A stretch of DNA of 64,000 bases, from contig NZ_LT629766.1 of NCBI RefSeq assembly GCF_900105315.1, forward strand, positions 2,480,001 to 2,544,000, in the 5' to 3' direction. The notes beneath the pieces were generated by a model. The model saw only the letters and a list, made by a program, of their open reading frames with translations, had not been told where the DNA came from and did no database searches. Positions 1-8,697 of the stretch are shown here, piece by piece (the first letter of the stretch is position 1; every line of letters starts with the position of its first letter). The translations under genes and the position numbers were made by a program. The stretch is from Brevibacterium siliguriense. Its GTDB lineage: Bacteria > Actinomycetota > Actinomycetes > Actinomycetales > Brevibacteriaceae.

Positions 1-498
1 GTCGAGAAAGACCGCATCGACGATGTCAAGGGCTACCTCCGACGCGCCGAGGCCGGTGGGGCTCGCATCGTCCTGCCCACGGACATCGTCATGGCCGCCT
101 CCTTCGCAGCCGACGCCGAGAACTGGGTGCGGCCCGTTGCCGAACTCGAAGACACTCCGGCAGGAGCGGACGGCCTCGGCCTCGACATCGGGCCCGAATC
201 GGCCGCCGCCTATGCGGAGATCATCGCCGCCTCGACCACCGTGTTCTGGAACGGACCGATGGGCGTCTTCGAATTCCCCGCCTTCGCCGCCGGCACCAAG
301 GCCGTCGCCCAGGCACTGACCAACGAGGGCAGCGGTGAAAGACAGCGGCTGACCGTGGTCGGCGGCGGAGATTCCGCAGCCGCCGTGCGCAGCCTCGGCT
401 TCGCCGATGACGACTTCGGCCATATCTCCACCGGCGGCGGTGCCAGCCTCGAATACCTCGAAGGCAAGACACTGCCCGGACTCGACGCACTCGGATGA
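1..498 (+). CDS. pgk: Phosphoglycerate kinase, C-terminal part (5' end outside window)
   Basis: The frame is open from the first base to TGA at 496-498, giving about 165 residues of the nucleotide-binding C-terminal domain. Visible family motifs are [21 protein letters not shown] and STGGGASLE near the end, the glycine-rich loops that bind ADP/ATP and the 3-phosphoglycerate end of the cleft. The enzyme makes ATP from 1,3-bisphosphoglycerate in the cytosol. tpiA follows immediately and secG is next, the usual actinobacterial gap-pgk-tpi-secG order, so gap is probably just upstream of the window. Confidence 0.97.
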   Translation, partial: VEKDRIDDVKGYLRRAEAGGARIVLPTDIVMAASFAADAENWVRPVAELEDTPAGADGLGLDIGPESAAAYAEIIAASTTVFWNGPMGVFEFPAFAAGTKAVAQALTNEGSGERQRLTVVGGGDSAAAVRSLGFADDDFGHISTGGGASLEYLEGKTLPGLDALG

Positions 499-512
499 GG
501 AAGGCGGACACC

Positions 513-1298
513 ATGAGCGACCGCACCCTGCTGCTGGCAGGCAACTGGAAGATGAACCACGACCACCTCGAGGCGATCTCCGCCGTCCAGAAGCTCGCAT
601 GGGCACTCGAGGACGCCAAACTCGACGACAGCCACTGCGAAGTCGTCGTCATCCCGCCGTTCACCGACATCCGTTCGGTGCAGACCCTCGTCCAAGGCGA
701 CAAGTTGTGGCTGAAATACGGTGCCCAGGACGTCTCCCAGCACGCTCCCGGCGCGCATACCGGAGAGATCGCTGCATCGTTCCTCTCCCGCCTCGGCTGC
801 AGCTTCGTGGTCATCGGCCACAGCGAACGCCGAGCGGACAACCATGAGACCAACGATGTCGTGGCCGCGAAGATCAGGGCCGCACTTTCGGCCGAACTCA
901 CCCCGATCCTCTGCGTGGGGGAGTCGCTGGAACAGCGGCAGGACAAGAGCCACGTCGAGTTCACTCTCGGACAGCTCGACGACTCCCTGGCCGGATTCGA
1001 CGCCAACGATCTCTCAGGCCTCGTCATCGCCTACGAACCCGTATGGGCGATCGGCACCGGCGAGACCGCCACAGCCGCCGATGCCGCGGAGATGGCGTCG
1101 GCCATCCGCGCACGCATCGGTGAGAAGTACGGCGACAGCCTTGCCCAGACCACCCGGATCCTCTACGGCGGATCGGTCAAAGCCGACAATGTGGCCGAGA
1201 TCGTCGCCTCCGCGGATGTCGACGGAGCACTGGTGGGAGGCGCGAGCCTGAGCGGCCCGGACTTCGCCGCTTTGTGCAAGGCTGCCGTCGCGAAGTAG
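513..1298 (+). CDS. tpiA: Triosephosphate isomerase
   Basis: A 261-residue protein that interconverts dihydroxyacetone phosphate and glyceraldehyde 3-phosphate. All catalytic elements are present: NWKMN with Asn11 and Lys13, HSERR with the electrophile His103, [11 protein letters not shown] with the base Glu175, and the phosphate-gripping GGSVK near the C-terminus. An in-frame ATG at 495 exists, but 513 is preferred because an AGGAAGG ribosome site sits about 7 nt before it and the protein then begins right at the family N-terminus. It lies 14 nt after pgk and is presumably cotranscribed. Confidence 0.97.
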   Translation: MSDRTLLLAGNWKMNHDHLEAISAVQKLAWALEDAKLDDSHCEVVVIPPFTDIRSVQTLVQGDKLWLKYGAQDVSQHAPGAHTGEIAASFLSRLGCSFVVIGHSERRADNHETNDVVAAKIRAALSAELTPILCVGESLEQRQDKSHVEFTLGQLDDSLAGFDANDLSGLVIAYEPVWAIGTGETATAADAAEMASAIRARIGEKYGDSLAQTTRILYGGSVKADNVAEIVASADVDGALVGGASLSGPDFAALCKAAVAK

Positions 1299-1353
1299 AC
1301 TGACAGACGCATCATTCGACGAAACACTCGACGAAACATAGGTTGAATCCGAC

Positions 1354-1599
1354 GTGGAAATCCTGAACATCATTCTCATCGCGCTGCTCGTGCTCACGAG
1401 CATCTTCCTCACCCTGCTGATCCTCATGCATAAGGGCAAGGGCGGTGGCATGTCCGACATGTTCGGCGGCGGAATGTCCTCGTCGCTGGGATCCTCGGGC
1501 GTCGCCGAGCGCAATCTCAACCGGTTCACGACGCTGATGGCGATCATCTGGGCGGCCTGCATCATCCTGCTCGGCATCCTCACCCGGTTCAACGCCTGA
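1354..1599 (+). CDS. secG: Preprotein translocase subunit SecG
   Basis: An 81-residue protein starting at GTG. It has two hydrophobic helices (about residues 3-24 and 57-78) joined by a glycine-rich cytoplasmic loop containing GKGGGMSDMFGGG, the SecG hallmark. SecG is the small accessory subunit of the SecYEG channel in the plasma membrane. Its position after tpiA is conserved in Actinobacteria. The unit ends at a strong hairpin downstream. The oxidative pentose phosphate genes often found between secG and pgi/tal in related genomes are absent here. Confidence 0.93.
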   Translation: MEILNIILIALLVLTSIFLTLLILMHKGKGGGMSDMFGGGMSSSLGSSGVAERNLNRFTTLMAIIWAACIILLGILTRFNA

Positions 1600-1662
1600 A
1601 GTCCAGTGGCTGACTGATGCCGACATCGTGAGACACCACCACCGAGGCGAACGCCAGGTGGA

Positions 1663-1703
1663 CAGAGAAGGACCCCGACCGAATCGGTCGGGGTCCTTCT
1701 CTG
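1663..1703. terminator. Bidirectional terminator between secG and pgi
   Basis: A perfect inverted repeat with 20-nt arms (1663-1682 and 1684-1703) rich in G/C lies between convergent secG and pgi. There is no strong U tract, as is common for actinobacterial terminators. It is placed to stop both units. Confidence 0.85.
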
Positions 1704-1704
1704 T

Positions 1705-1740
1705 GCTGTCACGTCAGAATCCGCGCTGTCACGTCAGATC
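1705..1740. repeat. Short tandem repeat at the pgi 3' end
   Basis: The 14-mer GCTGTCACGTCAGA occurs twice, at 1705-1718 and 1725-1738. The second copy runs into the pgi stop codon. It could be a small tandem duplication of the end of the gene. No function can be assigned. Confidence 0.6.
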
Positions 1741-3370
1741 AGTCCTGGCCGTAGTGGTGATGCGGGCTGATCGACTCGATCGCTTCCCGCAGTTGTTCGA
1801 GCCCGCGGTCACGATCGAGCAGATGCACACGCAGCACGGGCCGGCCCTTCTCGACCAGCACTGCCGCATCGCCGGCGGCCTGAGCACGCTGCAGCTGAGC
1901 GAAGCCGAAGCCGCGTCCCGGCACCAGCAGATCCGTGCGCGCCTCACCGGTGATCTGGAGGAAGACTCCGTTCGGATGGCCTCCCTTGTGATACTGACCT
2001 GTCGAATGCAGGTAGCGCGGGCCGAAGCCGAACGTCGTCTGCACGCCGGCATGGGTGGACACGAGAGGACGCAGCTGAGCAGCCTCGGCATCGGCGATCC
2101 GATCGAGGTAGGCCTGGATTCCGACATACCCGTATTCGTCGACCTGGGAGAAGAGCTCCTGCAGGGCACTGACGAGATCGGTCGCTTCGTTCACGACTTC
2201 GAGGACGTCGATGACTCCCTCACAGAACTGCGTCTGTTCGGACGTACCAGAGTACGGTCCGTCCAGCAGGTGCCTGGCCTGTACCTTCGCCGCTTCCACA
2301 TCGGGCTGGTCGAAGGGATTGACCCCGATGCCGTATCCGGCGATGGCCGTGGCGAATTCCCAGAACAGGAACAGCTCACCCAATCCACCGGTGATCGCGG
2401 CTTCGAAACCGGACGGCGCGCCCAACTCCGTACCCTCTGCCGACGGATCGAGCAGGCACAGCAGAGCATCCGCGCGTGCATCGGAGAACCCGATGTCCGC
2501 GGGGGAATCGACGACGACGGGAAGGATGCCCTGCCCGTCCTTGCCGAGGGATTCGGCGACGAGCTGTTCGACCCAGGCACCGAGACCATGCAGCTGCGGC
2601 GAGGTCTCCGCGAGGACGAGCTTCTCCGTCGACCTGGCGTGGGCGATGCTCAGCCAAGCGCCGAACCGCAGCGCCGGATTGTCGAGGCTGTCGGCGGACA
2701 GGTCCGCAGCGGCCTCAGCGGCTTCCGCGACGATTCCGCGCACATCGGCACCGGCCAGACCCGCAGGAACGAGCCCGAAGGCCGAGAGCGCACTGAAGCG
2801 TCCTCCGACAGTGGGATCGGCGAGGAAGGTCGCCAGGAAGCCCTGATCGGCGGCCAAACTCTCGAGTTCCGTCCCCGGATCGGTGATCGCGATCATCCGG
2901 GACGCGGGGTCGACGTCGATCTCCTCGAAAGCCGCAGCGAAGCTGCGCCGGATCGAATCCGTCTCCACCGTGGTTCCGGACTTCGACGCGATGATGAGGA
3001 CCGTATGCTCGAGGTCGGTGCCGATCGCCTCGGCGACCTGATTCGGATCCGTCGAATCGATGATCTCGAGGCGGACGCCGGCCGTCTGCGCCATCACCTC
3101 GGGAGCAAGCGAGGATCCGCCCATCCCGGCCAGGCTGACCGTGCGCAGACCCTTCTCCTGCAGCTGTGCGCGCAAGGACTCGATGTCGTCGATCAGTCCT
3201 GCGCCCTGCTGCGGAAGATCCACCCAGCCCATCCGGTCCGCGGCATCCGCGGCACCGTCGAACAGTTCGGCATCCTGGTGGCTCAGTCGGGAGGCCAGGC
3301 GGGCGTCGATGAGACGCGCGGCCTCGGCATCGAATTCTTCGTTGACCGGAACGGAGAGTGAGAGCTTCAT
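1739..3370 (-). CDS. pgi: Glucose-6-phosphate isomerase
   Basis: A 543-residue phosphoglucose isomerase. It contains sugar-isomerase (SIS) features: MGGSSLAPEV, then IIASKSGTTVETDS, which binds the sugar phosphate, and STGQYHKGGHPNG near the C-terminus with the conserved His/Lys region. It interconverts glucose 6-phosphate and fructose 6-phosphate in the cytosol. The start codon overlaps the stop of tal in an ATGA arrangement, so it is the last gene of a coupled tkt-tal-pgi operon linking glycolysis to the non-oxidative pentose phosphate branch. Full length compared with actinobacterial homologues. Confidence 0.96.
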   Translation of the reverse strand: MKLSLSVPVNEEFDAEAARLIDARLASRLSHQDAELFDGAADAADRMGWVDLPQQGAGLIDDIESLRAQLQEKGLRTVSLAGMGGSSLAPEVMAQTAGVRLEIIDSTDPNQVAEAIGTDLEHTVLIIASKSGTTVETDSIRRSFAAAFEEIDVDPASRMIAITDPGTELESLAADQGFLATFLADPTVGGRFSALSAFGLVPAGLAGADVRGIVAEAAEAAADLSADSLDNPALRFGAWLSIAHARSTEKLVLAETSPQLHGLGAWVEQLVAESLGKDGQGILPVVVDSPADIGFSDARADALLCLLDPSAEGTELGAPSGFEAAITGGLGELFLFWEFATAIAGYGIGVNPFDQPDVEAAKVQARHLLDGPYSGTSEQTQFCEGVIDVLEVVNEATDLVSALQELFSQVDEYGYVGIQAYLDRIADAEAAQLRPLVSTHAGVQTTFGFGPRYLHSTGQYHKGGHPNGVFLQITGEARTDLLVPGRGFGFAQLQRAQAAGDAAVLVEKGRPVLRVHLLDRDRGLEQLREAIESISPHHHYGQD

Positions 3371-4461
3371 GATCGGTCCAGAGCCGTACGGATCGTTTCT
3401 TGGAGTTCGGTCCAGCTGACGTCGAACTTCTCCAGCCCCTGCTCTTCGAGCACGGTCATGACCTCGGCATAGTCGATGCCCAGCCGCGCCAGAGCATCGA
3501 AGACCTCGTCGGCGGCACGGTAGTGCTCGGAGGTGATCTGGCCGTGGACCTCACCGTGGTCGGCGAAAGCCTCCAGAGTGGGTTCGGGCATCGTGTTCAC
3601 GGTGTTCGGTGCGACAAGTCCGCTGACGTACATCGTGTCGGCATAGTCCGGGTTCTTCACTCCGGTCGAAGCCCACACCAGGCGCTGCGGACGGGCTCCG
3701 GCGAGCTCGAGGACCCGGAAGCGCTCGGAGGTGAACAGCTGCGAGTGGATCTCATGGGCGAGCACGCAGTTCGCGATGCCCGCTTGACCTTTGAGCTCTG
3801 CAGCCTTCGGATCCTCGATGGAGTCGAGACGGGAATCGATCTCCGAATCCACACGGGAGACGAACACCGAGGCGACCGACCGGATCGTCGAGAGATCGTG
3901 ACCGGCGGCGCGGGCCTTCTCCAGACCCTGGAGGAACGCCTCGACGACGTGACGGTACCGGGTCAGGGAGAACACGAGGGTGACGTTGACGCTGATCCCG
4001 GCTGCGATCGTCTCGGAGATAGCGGTCAGCCCCTCCGCGGTGGCGGGGATCTTGATCATCGCATTCGGCTCGCCCACGCGTTCCCACAGGGCCTTCGCCG
4101 AAGCGACAGTACCTTGCGCATCGTGGGCCAGCGGCGGAGCGACCTCGATCGACACGCGACCGTCCTCACCGTCCGTGGAGTCGAAGACCGGACGGAACAG
4201 GCGGGCCGCCTCGGCGACATCCGCGGTCGTCAGGGCCTCGATAGCCGAATCCACATCGGCACCGAGTTCGGCGATTGCGGAATCGTAAGCGCCGGCGGCC
4301 GAGATCGCGTTCGCGAAGATCGTGGGATTCGTCGTCACACCTGTGACGGAGGATTCGGAGATGAGCCGGGCGAGATCACCGGATTCGAGTCGGGTGCGGG
4401 AGAGGTCGTCGAGCCAGATCGAGACCCCGGCTGCGCTGAGCTGCTGGAGTCGTTCACTCAT
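3367..4461 (-). CDS. tal: Transaldolase
   Basis: A 364-residue transaldolase. It has the family signatures GVTTNPTIFANAI near the N-terminus and MIKIPAT, whose Lys forms the Schiff base with dihydroxyacetone. Size and sequence fit the long actinobacterial Tal type. The frame could extend upstream to 4719, but that part is only the antisense of tkt. ATG at 4461 begins MSERLQQL and overlaps the tkt stop as ATGA, with an AAAGGCGGAAGT ribosome site. It works in the cytosol with transketolase. Confidence 0.95.
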   Translation of the reverse strand: MSERLQQLSAAGVSIWLDDLSRTRLESGDLARLISESSVTGVTTNPTIFANAISAAGAYDSAIAELGADVDSAIEALTTADVAEAARLFRPVFDSTDGEDGRVSIEVAPPLAHDAQGTVASAKALWERVGEPNAMIKIPATAEGLTAISETIAAGISVNVTLVFSLTRYRHVVEAFLQGLEKARAAGHDLSTIRSVASVFVSRVDSEIDSRLDSIEDPKAAELKGQAGIANCVLAHEIHSQLFTSERFRVLELAGARPQRLVWASTGVKNPDYADTMYVSGLVAPNTVNTMPEPTLEAFADHGEVHGQITSEHYRAADEVFDALARLGIDYAEVMTVLEEQGLEKFDVSWTELQETIRTALDRS

Positions 4462-6539
4462 ACTTCCGCCTTTGCTGCGTTGATGGATTCCTGGGCTGCG
4501 TCGACGACGGCGGAGGCCGTGATGCCGAACTTCTCGTAGAGGGTCTGGTAGTCCGCGGATGCACCGAAGTGTTCGATGGACACGGCGCGACCGGCATCGC
4601 CGAGATACTTGTGCCAGCTCATCGCCGAAGCGGCTTCGATGCTCACACGTGCCTTCAGCGAGCGCGGCAGAACCGTGGTGCGGTAGTCCTCCGGCTGGGC
4701 GTCGAACCATTCCTGGCACGGCATGGAGATGACGCGTGCAGCGGTGCCCGCTGCCTGCAGGGACTCGGCGGCCTCGAGGGCGATGGCGACCTCGGATCCG
4801 CTGGCGATGATGGCAACTTCGGGCTGGTCGCCGGTGTCGGTGAGCACATAGCCGCCGCGTGCGGCCTCCGAGGCGGGTGCGTACTTCTCACGGTCGAGGA
4901 CCGGGACGGCCTGCCGGGTCAGCACGAGTCCGCTTGGTCCGTCCGTGCGGTCGAGGATCTTCCGCCACGCGACGGCGGTCTCGTTGGCATCGGCCGGACG
5001 GACGACGTCGAGGCCGGGGATGGCGCGCAGCGCGGAGAGGTGCTCGATGGGCTGGTGAGTGGGGCCGTCCTCGCCGAGTCCGATCGAATCGTGGGTCCAC
5101 ACGAACAGGTTCGGCAGCTGCTGGAGGGCGGCCAGACGAACGGCAGGGCGCTGGTAGTCGCTGAAGACGAGGAACGTGCCGTTGTACGGGCGGGTTCCCC
5201 CGTGGAGGGCGATGCCGTTGCCGACGAGACCGGCGGAGAACTCGCGGACGCCGAAGTGGATATTGCGTCCGTACTCATGGCCGGAGAAGGCGCCGGTGGA
5301 GCGGTGAGCGGGCAGGAAGCTCGGCTCACCCTTGATCAGGGTGTTGTTCGACCCCGCGAGGTCGGCGGAACCGCCCCAGAGCTCGGGCATGGTCTCGGCG
5401 ATCGCGTTGAGCACCTGACCGGAGGCCGCACGAGTGGCGATGCCCTTCTCGCTGGCCTCGAAGACCGGGAACGCCGCGTCGAGATCGGCGGGCAGCTCGC
5501 GCTTGGACAGACGGTCGAAGAGTTCGGCGTTGGCCGGGTTGGCGCTGCGCCATTCGGCGAAGGACTTGTCCCATTCGAGGTGAGCGGCACGACCACGGTC
5601 GAGGGCCTGACGGGTGTGGGCGAGGACCTCGTCGTCGACGGTGAAGGTCGTCTCGGGATCAAAGCCGAGGATCTCCTTGGTCGCCCGGATCTCGTCCTCA
5701 CCGAGGGCCGCACCATGCGAGCCTCCGGTGTTCTGCGCATTCGGGGCAGGCCAGGCGATGATCGTCGACAGGCGGATGAACGAGGGCCGGGAATCCGCAC
5801 GAGCGGCTTCGACCGCGGCGTGGAAGGCTTCGATGTCCTCGTGGTAGTCATCGCCTGCGGTGAAGTCGACGTGCTGGACGTGCCAGCCGTAGGCGGCGTA
5901 GCGGGCGGCTGTGTCCTCACCGAAGGCGATCGCGGTGTCGTCTTCGATGGAGATCTTATTGTCGTCCCAGATCACCAGCAGGTTCGACAGCTCCTGTGTG
6001 CCGGCCAGCGACGAAGCCTCACCGGACACACCCTCTTCGAGGTCGCCGTCGGAGGCGAGGACGACGACCTGGTGGTCGAACGGTGAGGTGCCGGGAGCTG
6101 CTTCGGGGTCGAAGAGTCCGCGTTCGCGGCGGGCGGCCATGGCCATGCCCACGGCCGAGGCCAGTCCGGAGCCCAGCGGACCCGTGGTGATCTCGACGCC
6201 GGCAGTGTGTCCGACCTCGGGGTGACCCGGTGTCAGCGAACCCCAGGTGCGCAGCGCCTTGAGGTCATCGAGCTCGAGCCCGAACCCGGCCAGGTAGAGC
6301 TGGATGTACTGGGTGAGTGAACTGTGACCGCAGGAGAGGACGAAACGATCACGGCCGACCCAAGTCGGGTCGGCCGGGTCGTGAGTGAGTCCGTGCTGGT
6401 ACAGGTAGTGGGCGATGGGCGCCAGGCTCATGGCGGTGCCCGGGTGTCCGTTCCCTGTCTTCTGCACCGCATCCGCGGCGAGGAGGCGGGCAGTGTCGAC
6501 TGCGCGATTGTCGAGTTCAGTCCAGGACAGAGTTGTCAT
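4458..6539 (-). CDS. tkt: Transketolase
   Basis: A 693-residue thiamine-diphosphate enzyme. Landmarks are the N-terminal GNGHPGTAMS, the ThDP motif from SDGDLEEGVSGEA to WDDNKISIED, GGSHGAALG, the pyrimidine-domain segment FVWTHDSIGLGEDGPTHQPIEHL, and a normal C-terminal domain. It transfers two-carbon units between pentose and triose/hexose phosphates. An in-frame ATG at 6578 would add 13 residues. I prefer 6539 because a TAGAGT -10-like hexamer (6583-6588 on the minus strand) would start the mRNA at or just after 6578, and a GAAGGA ribosome site precedes 6539. First gene of tkt-tal-pgi. Confidence 0.95.
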   Translation of the reverse strand: MTTLSWTELDNRAVDTARLLAADAVQKTGNGHPGTAMSLAPIAHYLYQHGLTHDPADPTWVGRDRFVLSCGHSSLTQYIQLYLAGFGLELDDLKALRTWGSLTPGHPEVGHTAGVEITTGPLGSGLASAVGMAMAARRERGLFDPEAAPGTSPFDHQVVVLASDGDLEEGVSGEASSLAGTQELSNLLVIWDDNKISIEDDTAIAFGEDTAARYAAYGWHVQHVDFTAGDDYHEDIEAFHAAVEAARADSRPSFIRLSTIIAWPAPNAQNTGGSHGAALGEDEIRATKEILGFDPETTFTVDDEVLAHTRQALDRGRAAHLEWDKSFAEWRSANPANAELFDRLSKRELPADLDAAFPVFEASEKGIATRAASGQVLNAIAETMPELWGGSADLAGSNNTLIKGEPSFLPAHRSTGAFSGHEYGRNIHFGVREFSAGLVGNGIALHGGTRPYNGTFLVFSDYQRPAVRLAALQQLPNLFVWTHDSIGLGEDGPTHQPIEHLSALRAIPGLDVVRPADANETAVAWRKILDRTDGPSGLVLTRQAVPVLDREKYAPASEAARGGYVLTDTGDQPEVAIIASGSEVAIALEAAESLQAAGTAARVISMPCQEWFDAQPEDYRTTVLPRSLKARVSIEAASAMSWHKYLGDAGRAVSIEHFGASADYQTLYEKFGITASAVVDAAQESINAAKAEV

Positions 6540-6582
6540 GTCGTCGAGCGATCCTTCGTTCGTCTGAAGAGCGTGCATTCAA

Positions 6583-6588
6583 ACTCTA
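6583..6588 (-). promoter_or_regulatory. Probable -10 element of the tkt-tal-pgi operon
   Basis: TAGAGT on the minus strand, four bases before the ATG at 6578 and 43 before the preferred start at 6539. The hexamer matches the TANNNT form seen before many genes in this window. No convincing -35 element was found. Confidence 0.5.
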
Positions 6589-6760
6589 CCCGTCGGATGC
6601 CGGAAGCGCCGCCCCTGTTCACCAGCCGCGGTATCGGGGTGCGAGACATTTAGGCTACCGACAAGTAGAGTGTGGTCTCGCACACAGTGATGATTCGACA
6701 TTCGACAACTGCTGTGGGTCGGGCCGAGAAGAGATCGTGGTTGACAGGAGAGGTGACAGG

Positions 6761-7318
6761 GTGAGCAAGGGTGCTGATCCCGTGATCGATGCCGCCGTCG
6801 CAGACGGCGGAGACCGGCGACCCGAATGGCTGGCGGGCAGGGGTCCCGACCTCGCCGAGGTGGCCGAACGGACCAGAGGGATCCGTCGGCTGGTCTCACG
6901 GACCGGCGCGGCCTGCCCCGTGCTCATCGCCATCGTGACCATCGCCGTGTCGTCGGCGATCGGACAGCCGCTGCGCGGCAGCGTTGACCTCGGTGAACTC
7001 GGTCTCTGGACGCTCGGCACTCTGCTGCGGCTCACACCCTTCGCCGCCGCGGTGGCAGTGATGCTCAACGCGCGACGGGGCGGGCTGGTGTGGACGACCG
7101 CCCTCGTCTACTCCATCATCGCCGGAATCATCGGACTGTGCGTCGATGTGGATCTCCTCCGCACGGATTCGCAGTCGGCTTCGCTGAGCTTCGTCTCAGC
7201 GCTCATCGTCCAGGTCGTCGTGCTTGCTCCCTTGTGTGCCGCTGTGGCCTTCCTCGTCCGCATCGTCAGTGACTCGACTCGCCTTCGTGCGACTGGCAAA
7301 AACTTCGACAACAGGTAG
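6761..7318 (+). CDS. Membrane protein of unknown function upstream of ctaB
   Basis: A 185-residue protein not recognised as a named family. Residues 1-45 are polar and charged. Four hydrophobic segments follow (about 48-65, 78-97, 107-125 and 145-166), so it is probably a four-helix integral membrane protein with a short C-terminal tail. The frame is open from 6533. The GTG at 6761 is chosen because GGAGAG lies 7 nt before it and upstream codons are antisense to tkt. It ends 10 nt before ctaB, divergent from tkt, so a role near the respiratory membrane is possible but unproven. Confidence 0.75.
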   Translation: MSKGADPVIDAAVADGGDRRPEWLAGRGPDLAEVAERTRGIRRLVSRTGAACPVLIAIVTIAVSSAIGQPLRGSVDLGELGLWTLGTLLRLTPFAAAVAVMLNARRGGLVWTTALVYSIIAGIIGLCVDVDLLRTDSQSASLSFVSALIVQVVVLAPLCAAVAFLVRIVSDSTRLRATGKNFDNR

Positions 7319-7321
7319 AAT
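7316..7321 (+). promoter_or_regulatory. -10-like hexamer giving a leaderless ctaB mRNA
   Basis: TAGAAT ends 7 nt before the GTG start of ctaB, and no ribosome-binding site is visible. Transcription would begin at or next to the start codon. Confidence 0.55.
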
Positions 7322-7328
7322 CTAGGGC

Positions 7329-8315
7329 GTGAGCAAACTTCGTCAGCACCGGGAAGAGCAGAGTGAACGACCTCTGCAGAGGGCCATCGACGAGCAGAGT
7401 CTCGCCACTCGACCGCGTTCGATCATCAGTGCCTATATCGCACTGACCAAACCGCGAGTCATCGAGCTGCTCCTCGTTACCACCGCGCCCGTGATGTTCC
7501 TGGCTGCTCACGGACTGCCGAACATCTGGTTGGTCATCAACACCCTCATCGGCGGAGCCGCCGCAGCGGCCTCGGCCTCGGTCTTCAACTGCTATGTCGA
7601 CCGCGATATCGACGCGAAGATGGAGCGGACCAAGGACCGTCCCCTCGTCACCGGTGAGATCAGCCCCCGCTCCGCGCTGATCTTCGCCTTCGTGCTGGGC
7701 ATCGGCTCGATCTTCTGGCTCGGCGGATTCACGAACTGGGTCACGGCGGGACTCACCGCCTCGGCGATCCTGCTCTACGCGGTCTTCTACACCCTCGTGC
7801 TCAAGCGCCGCACCTCACAGAACATCGTCTGGGGCGGCGCTGCAGGCTGCATGCCCGTGCTCATCGGCTGGTCGGCCGTGACCGGGGGAGTCACCTGGGA
7901 GCCCGTGCTGCTCTTTCTCGTCGTCTTCTTCTGGACCCCTCCGCACTACTGGCCGCTGGCGATCAAATACAAGGCTGACTACGACGCCGCTGATGTGCCC
8001 ATGCTGCCGTCGAAGGTGCCGCCGACGTCGGTGGGTCGGCAGATGATCCTCTACACGTGGGCCATGATCGCATGCTCGCTCGCACTCATTCCCGTTGCAC
8101 CGATGGGCCCGGTCTACACGATCGTGGCCGTGGGCGCCGGAGTCTGGTTCCTGTGGTCGTGCTACTCGCTGGTCTCCCGTGCCAAGCAGGGTAAGGACGG
8201 CACCTCGCTCAAGGCGATGAAGGTCTTCCACGGTTCGATCACCTACTTGTCGCTGCTCTTCCTGGCAGTGGCCATCGACCCGTTTGTGCCCACCCTGATC
8301 CCCGGGGTCTGGTGA
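7329..8315 (+). CDS. ctaB: Protoheme IX farnesyltransferase (heme O synthase)
   Basis: A 328-residue UbiA-family prenyltransferase with about nine membrane helices. The first Asp-rich site reads NCYVDRDIDAKMERTKDRP, which binds the farnesyl diphosphate magnesium ions, and the usual second loop follows the KADYDAADVPMLP segment. It converts heme B to heme O for cytochrome oxidase. The GTG start at 7329 has no Shine-Dalgarno sequence but follows a -10-like hexamer at leaderless spacing. The partner gene ctaA lies convergently just downstream, and the unit ends at a hairpin. Confidence 0.96.
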   Translation: MSKLRQHREEQSERPLQRAIDEQSLATRPRSIISAYIALTKPRVIELLLVTTAPVMFLAAHGLPNIWLVINTLIGGAAAAASASVFNCYVDRDIDAKMERTKDRPLVTGEISPRSALIFAFVLGIGSIFWLGGFTNWVTAGLTASAILLYAVFYTLVLKRRTSQNIVWGGAAGCMPVLIGWSAVTGGVTWEPVLLFLVVFFWTPPHYWPLAIKYKADYDAADVPMLPSKVPPTSVGRQMILYTWAMIACSLALIPVAPMGPVYTIVAVGAGVWFLWSCYSLVSRAKQGKDGTSLKAMKVFHGSITYLSLLFLAVAIDPFVPTLIPGVW

Positions 8316-8697
8316 GGCTCACCCTCTGCTGATCAATCAAGGCCCGTTCCCCTGCCCGGGAACGGGCCTTGAACGTGTCTTGAGAAGATGCGGCGGCTGA
8401 CAGATGCGACCAGTAGTGGTCGATCTCGGCCTGGTCCGCGCATTCGATGGTCAGCGAGATCGCCTCGTTGAATGTGAACACCGGTCCGCCGTCGAGGCAG
8501 ATGAACTCCGTGCCGTCGAGGACGAACCGGCCGGTCAGGACCTTTCCGCTCGTCCCTTCGAAGTGATTGTCCAGAGACTCGTCGGGATAGCGTTCTATGG
8601 AGAGGATGCGCGAATCAGGGAAAACGGAGCAGTAGAACTCCATGGCCTCCTCGGCGCAATCAGGAAACCACAGACACGGAACGATCGGTATGGACAT
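8239..8697 (-). pseudogene. Truncated VOC-family (PhnB-like) protein gene
   Basis: The first roughly 100 residues, from MSIPIVPCLWFPDCAEEAME to HYWSHLS, match the PhnB/3-demethylubiquinone methyltransferase-like VOC fold. The family then normally continues with a segment resembling CGWLKDKYGVSWQ for another 50-60 residues. Here that half is missing and the frame runs directly into the ctaB terminator hairpin (8337-8372) and the antisense of ctaB, giving a meaningless basic tail. The start at 8697 overlaps the 3' end of ctaA. The likely history is a 3' deletion that joined this gene to the ctaB terminator. Any product would lack half the domain. Confidence 0.7.
8337..8372. terminator. Hairpin terminator after ctaB
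   Basis: Perfect 15-nt arms (8337-8351 and 8358-8372) with a 6-nt loop, starting 22 nt after the ctaB stop. The arms are flanked by A/T on both sides, and the hairpin could work in either direction. Confidence 0.85.

Noticed and set aside
1628..3361. Long open frame (577 codons) on + opposite pgi
   Set aside because: It is the high-GC antisense shadow of pgi, has no family motif or ribosome site, and is rich in Arg/Gly.
4462..4719. N-terminal extension of transaldolase
   Set aside because: It is the antisense of tkt, and the ATG at 4461 has coupling and a ribosome site.
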